5,830 nt of DNA from an uncultured bacterium. GTDB lineage: Bacteria > Actinomycetota > Coriobacteriia > Coriobacteriales > Eggerthellaceae. The position numbers and the translations under genes are program-made. A model generated the notes under the pieces. That model was not told where the DNA came from, searched no databases, and saw only the letters and a list, made by a program, of their open reading frames with translations. Of this stretch, positions 5,601 to 5,830 are shown one piece after another (positions within the stretch are counted from its first letter, which is position 1; the number at the start of each line of letters is the position of its first letter). The stretch is from contig CANSQW010000095.1 of assembly GCA_947649215.1 (NCBI GenBank), forward strand, positions 1 through 5,830, in the 5' to 3' direction.

Positions 5601-5830
5601 ATGATCCCGAGGAGCCCGACGACCCTGACGGTCCCGATGATCCGCCGGCGCCGCCGACCACGGACGACCCCGCAGGGCCCGAGACTCCCGGTGGCTCTGA
5701 CGGGCCGCAAGACCCCGCCGATCCGCCGCGTCCCGTCGACCCGTCGAACCCGGGCGGCGACGCCGACCGCAGCGAGGGGGATCCTGCGACGAAGGGGCCC
5801 GCGGCCACGTTGACGCGCCTGGCGCAGACG
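2612..5830 (+). CDS. Large secreted surface protein with beta-helix repeats and Ig-like domains (3' end outside window), possibly phase-variable
   Basis: A single frame is open for 1,073 codons from ATG 2612 to the window edge without a stop. The start is uncertain. ATG 2612 is in frame as sequenced, but ATG 2583 has the better ribosome site and signal N-region and would be in frame with ten G. Order of parts, counted from 2612: hydrophobic signal segment CLLLGFALMVGVPALA ending in an ALA cleavage site (residues 7-22); Ala/Asp/Pro-rich linker (23-95); beta-rich segment resembling carbohydrate-binding-like surface domains (about 100-300); GG-turn beta-helix repeats (about 300-475); a mixed region of unknown fold (475-745); an Ig-like domain with PTGTVAFSVNGVEVGTA and GDENYRGSS (about 750-850); Asp/Pro linker; a second Ig-like domain (907-994) ending in GTHEVRVVV and TTTVVVDYTVV; Pro/Asp/Gly-rich linker (995-1069); and LAQT at the very end. 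It probably stands on the cell surface as an adhesin or glycan binder. No enzyme motif was recognised and the ligand is unknown. Confidence 0.85.
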   Translation, partial: MPHGGGCLLLGFALMVGVPALAVDEAVPALSEQAASQAAGADAPANPEPENTDDATADPADAPACVASMAARADTPAAASAPASAPVAVGGTARAASLADTGIAVSGGAEGSDYDLDEGAKVITVLTGTPLTLAGESAVWGVRVAPGVKANLTLAGLTVDLSAVGGIPLDVATNLYDVQPDGTQRLSAPAAKADDVTNKTTLLLTLADGTVNVLKGGDGAPALHCGEGSVLVVDDAVANVDSEGRRITPDQGAVPYDCMLANGTALKEGDPLYLMESADPGVLECTGGPASTGIGSGQDENSGDMTFDGGVIGADAHAPLASSAQSLPSAGCGIGGSLGGSATKTTFNGGVIIARASAHGSAIGGGPVGKAGAWGGGAGDVFRSQLPNTITNPNKSGGQRCGDIAINGGKISAEGGEHGYAFGTGCFPADNAGCTVLITGGNLVPENANGVGQYSGYLGAPNATVIVQGGSFNLEPANFTGTVTDGAGNALTLVSISLGEDSEVIGSRIKSLTVKVDGVPLAPDYGLPYEVDEKGKVYFWLPATVSTKRVTVADLAVYDKASGTVTESEYDFVLPHEGEDGNVAKRNVEIDVTDQVLADDALRSLVRRRYDGLAVDPAALKDAVAALGVETTKPRRAPVTEIDAFTSQRLLDKDGKPDPEPIKEDGDRSFKRAGTYELVMESKQFTREDPSFGDSFWGHWLLFDAVIEAADTRVYDVSQELSYDASAPGSGDDAPASRQAGRAEEGALKSVTFRASVMPNNQTGDGLQPEALTCEAPTGTVAFSVNGVEVGTAKLEPAADVNSAGYAWSKAELEWDPAGAAIPRRPDGRLVVEARCDGDENYRGSSARQADDALTEDEAPGYPLVDVPQVSVVPDDPDDPDAKPRPLEPTGPAEVREPGPDDPPGITSTVHVTVRDEVRVPPSEGDPLTADDLRKWAEDRYIVTPGCEIAGITVDGSPDGVIDPSIPGTHEVRVVVRDPKTGNTTTVVVDYTVVKPDDPEEPDDPDGPDDPPAPPTTDDPAGPETPGGSDGPQDPADPPRPVDPSNPGGDADRSEGDPATKGPAATLTRLAQT
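2621..2629 (+). repeat. Homopolymeric G9 tract inside the signal-peptide coding region
   Basis: Nine consecutive G lie 38 bases after ATG 2583. Runs of this length in a coding region are classical slipped-strand hotspots. A change by one unit decides whether ATG 2583 is joined to the surface-protein frame (ten G) or not (eight or nine). The run may also be miscalled, as long homopolymers are prone to sequencing error; either way the frame break is real in the given sequence. Confidence 0.85.
3524..4027 (+). repeat. GG-turn beta-helix repeats within the surface protein
   Basis: Five copies of a short strand-turn-strand motif with an invariant Gly-Gly occur in frame: MTFDGGVI (3524-3547), TTFNGGVI (3644-3667), IAINGGKI (3821-3844), VLITGGNL (3917-3940) and VIVQGGSF (4004-4027). 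Spacings are 40, 59, 32 and 29 codons. Between them are glycine-rich turns such as GIGSG, GCGIGGSLGG, GSAIGGG and GYAFGTG. This pattern is typical of right-handed beta-helix (pectin-lyase-like) repeats in large surface proteins of gut Gram-positives. The copies are diverged at DNA level, so this is an old protein repeat rather than a recent tandem duplication. Confidence 0.7.
5594..5818 (+). other. Pro/Asp/Gly-rich wall-spanning linker
   Basis: About 75 residues of low complexity, with repeated DDP, EEP, DGP and DPP units, follow the second Ig-like domain. A shorter similar linker (VPDDPDDPDAKPRP) lies near 5228-5272. Such acidic proline-rich stretches commonly lie just before the sortase signal and carry the protein through the cell wall. 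The repeated codons (GAC-CCT, GAT-CCG, GAC-CCC) could also allow length changes by recombination. Confidence 0.65.
5819..5830 (+). other. Probable start of a sortase-type motif (LAQT), cut by the window end
   Basis: The last four codons read LAQT, directly after the proline-rich linker and a short Thr/Ala/Lys segment. Variants of LPxTG such as LAxTG are used as wall-sorting motifs in some actinobacteria, so the next residue is expected to be Gly, followed by a hydrophobic segment and a few basic residues. The motif is incomplete here, so this is inference from position and pattern. Confidence 0.45.

Noticed and set aside
3680..5710. A 676-codon open frame on the - strand opposite the surface-protein gene
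   Set aside because: Its product is rich in Arg, His, Val, Gly and Leu with no domain, the usual result of reading the complement of a GC-rich gene. The + strand frame has a signal peptide, domain motifs and linkers, so the antisense frame is a shadow.

Overview
The window is GC-rich, densely coding on the + strand, and looks like a high-GC Gram-positive. The gene order (xseA-xseB, HIT protein, acetate kinase) and the style of the large secreted protein point to an anaerobic, fermentative actinobacterium. That protein has a beta-helix with GG-turn repeats, Ig-like domains, an Asp/Pro linker and an LAQT ending at the window edge. Class Coriobacteriia (Eggerthellaceae-like) is the best guess; this is inference from style, not a database match.

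Bases 1-2133 are housekeeping. The 3' end of xseA abuts xseB with no intervening base, giving the two subunits of exodeoxyribonuclease VII. After 36 bases comes a HIT-family nucleotide-binding protein. After another 97 bases, which hold a strong hairpin without a U tract, comes a complete acetate kinase gene (ackA) that starts at TTG. A GC hairpin follows ackA.

Bases 2134-2582 hold no convincing protein gene but are full of nucleic-acid structure. In order these are the post-ackA hairpin, with an alternative pairing; a run of seven G-tracts able to form a G-quadruplex; a 157-base element bounded by 20-base inverted repeats; a small hairpin followed by five T; a well-formed intrinsic terminator ending in six T; and a dyad that surrounds a weak -10-like hexamer just before the next gene.

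From about 2583 to the window end runs one very large gene for a secreted, probably wall-anchored surface protein, still open at base 5830. The most interesting feature of the window is at its start. A run of nine G (2621-2629) lies inside the signal-peptide coding region. The ATG with the better-placed ribosome site (2583) encodes a positively charged signal-peptide N-region but, with nine G, reads into a TAG at 2640-2642. With ten G the same ATG would run straight into the hydrophobic core and the rest of the protein. This is the architecture of a phase-variable (slipped-strand) contingency locus. A second ATG at 2612 is already in frame and could give some expression in the nine-G state.

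The housekeeping genes and the surface gene do not appear functionally linked. The structured 449-base spacer isolates the two transcription units.
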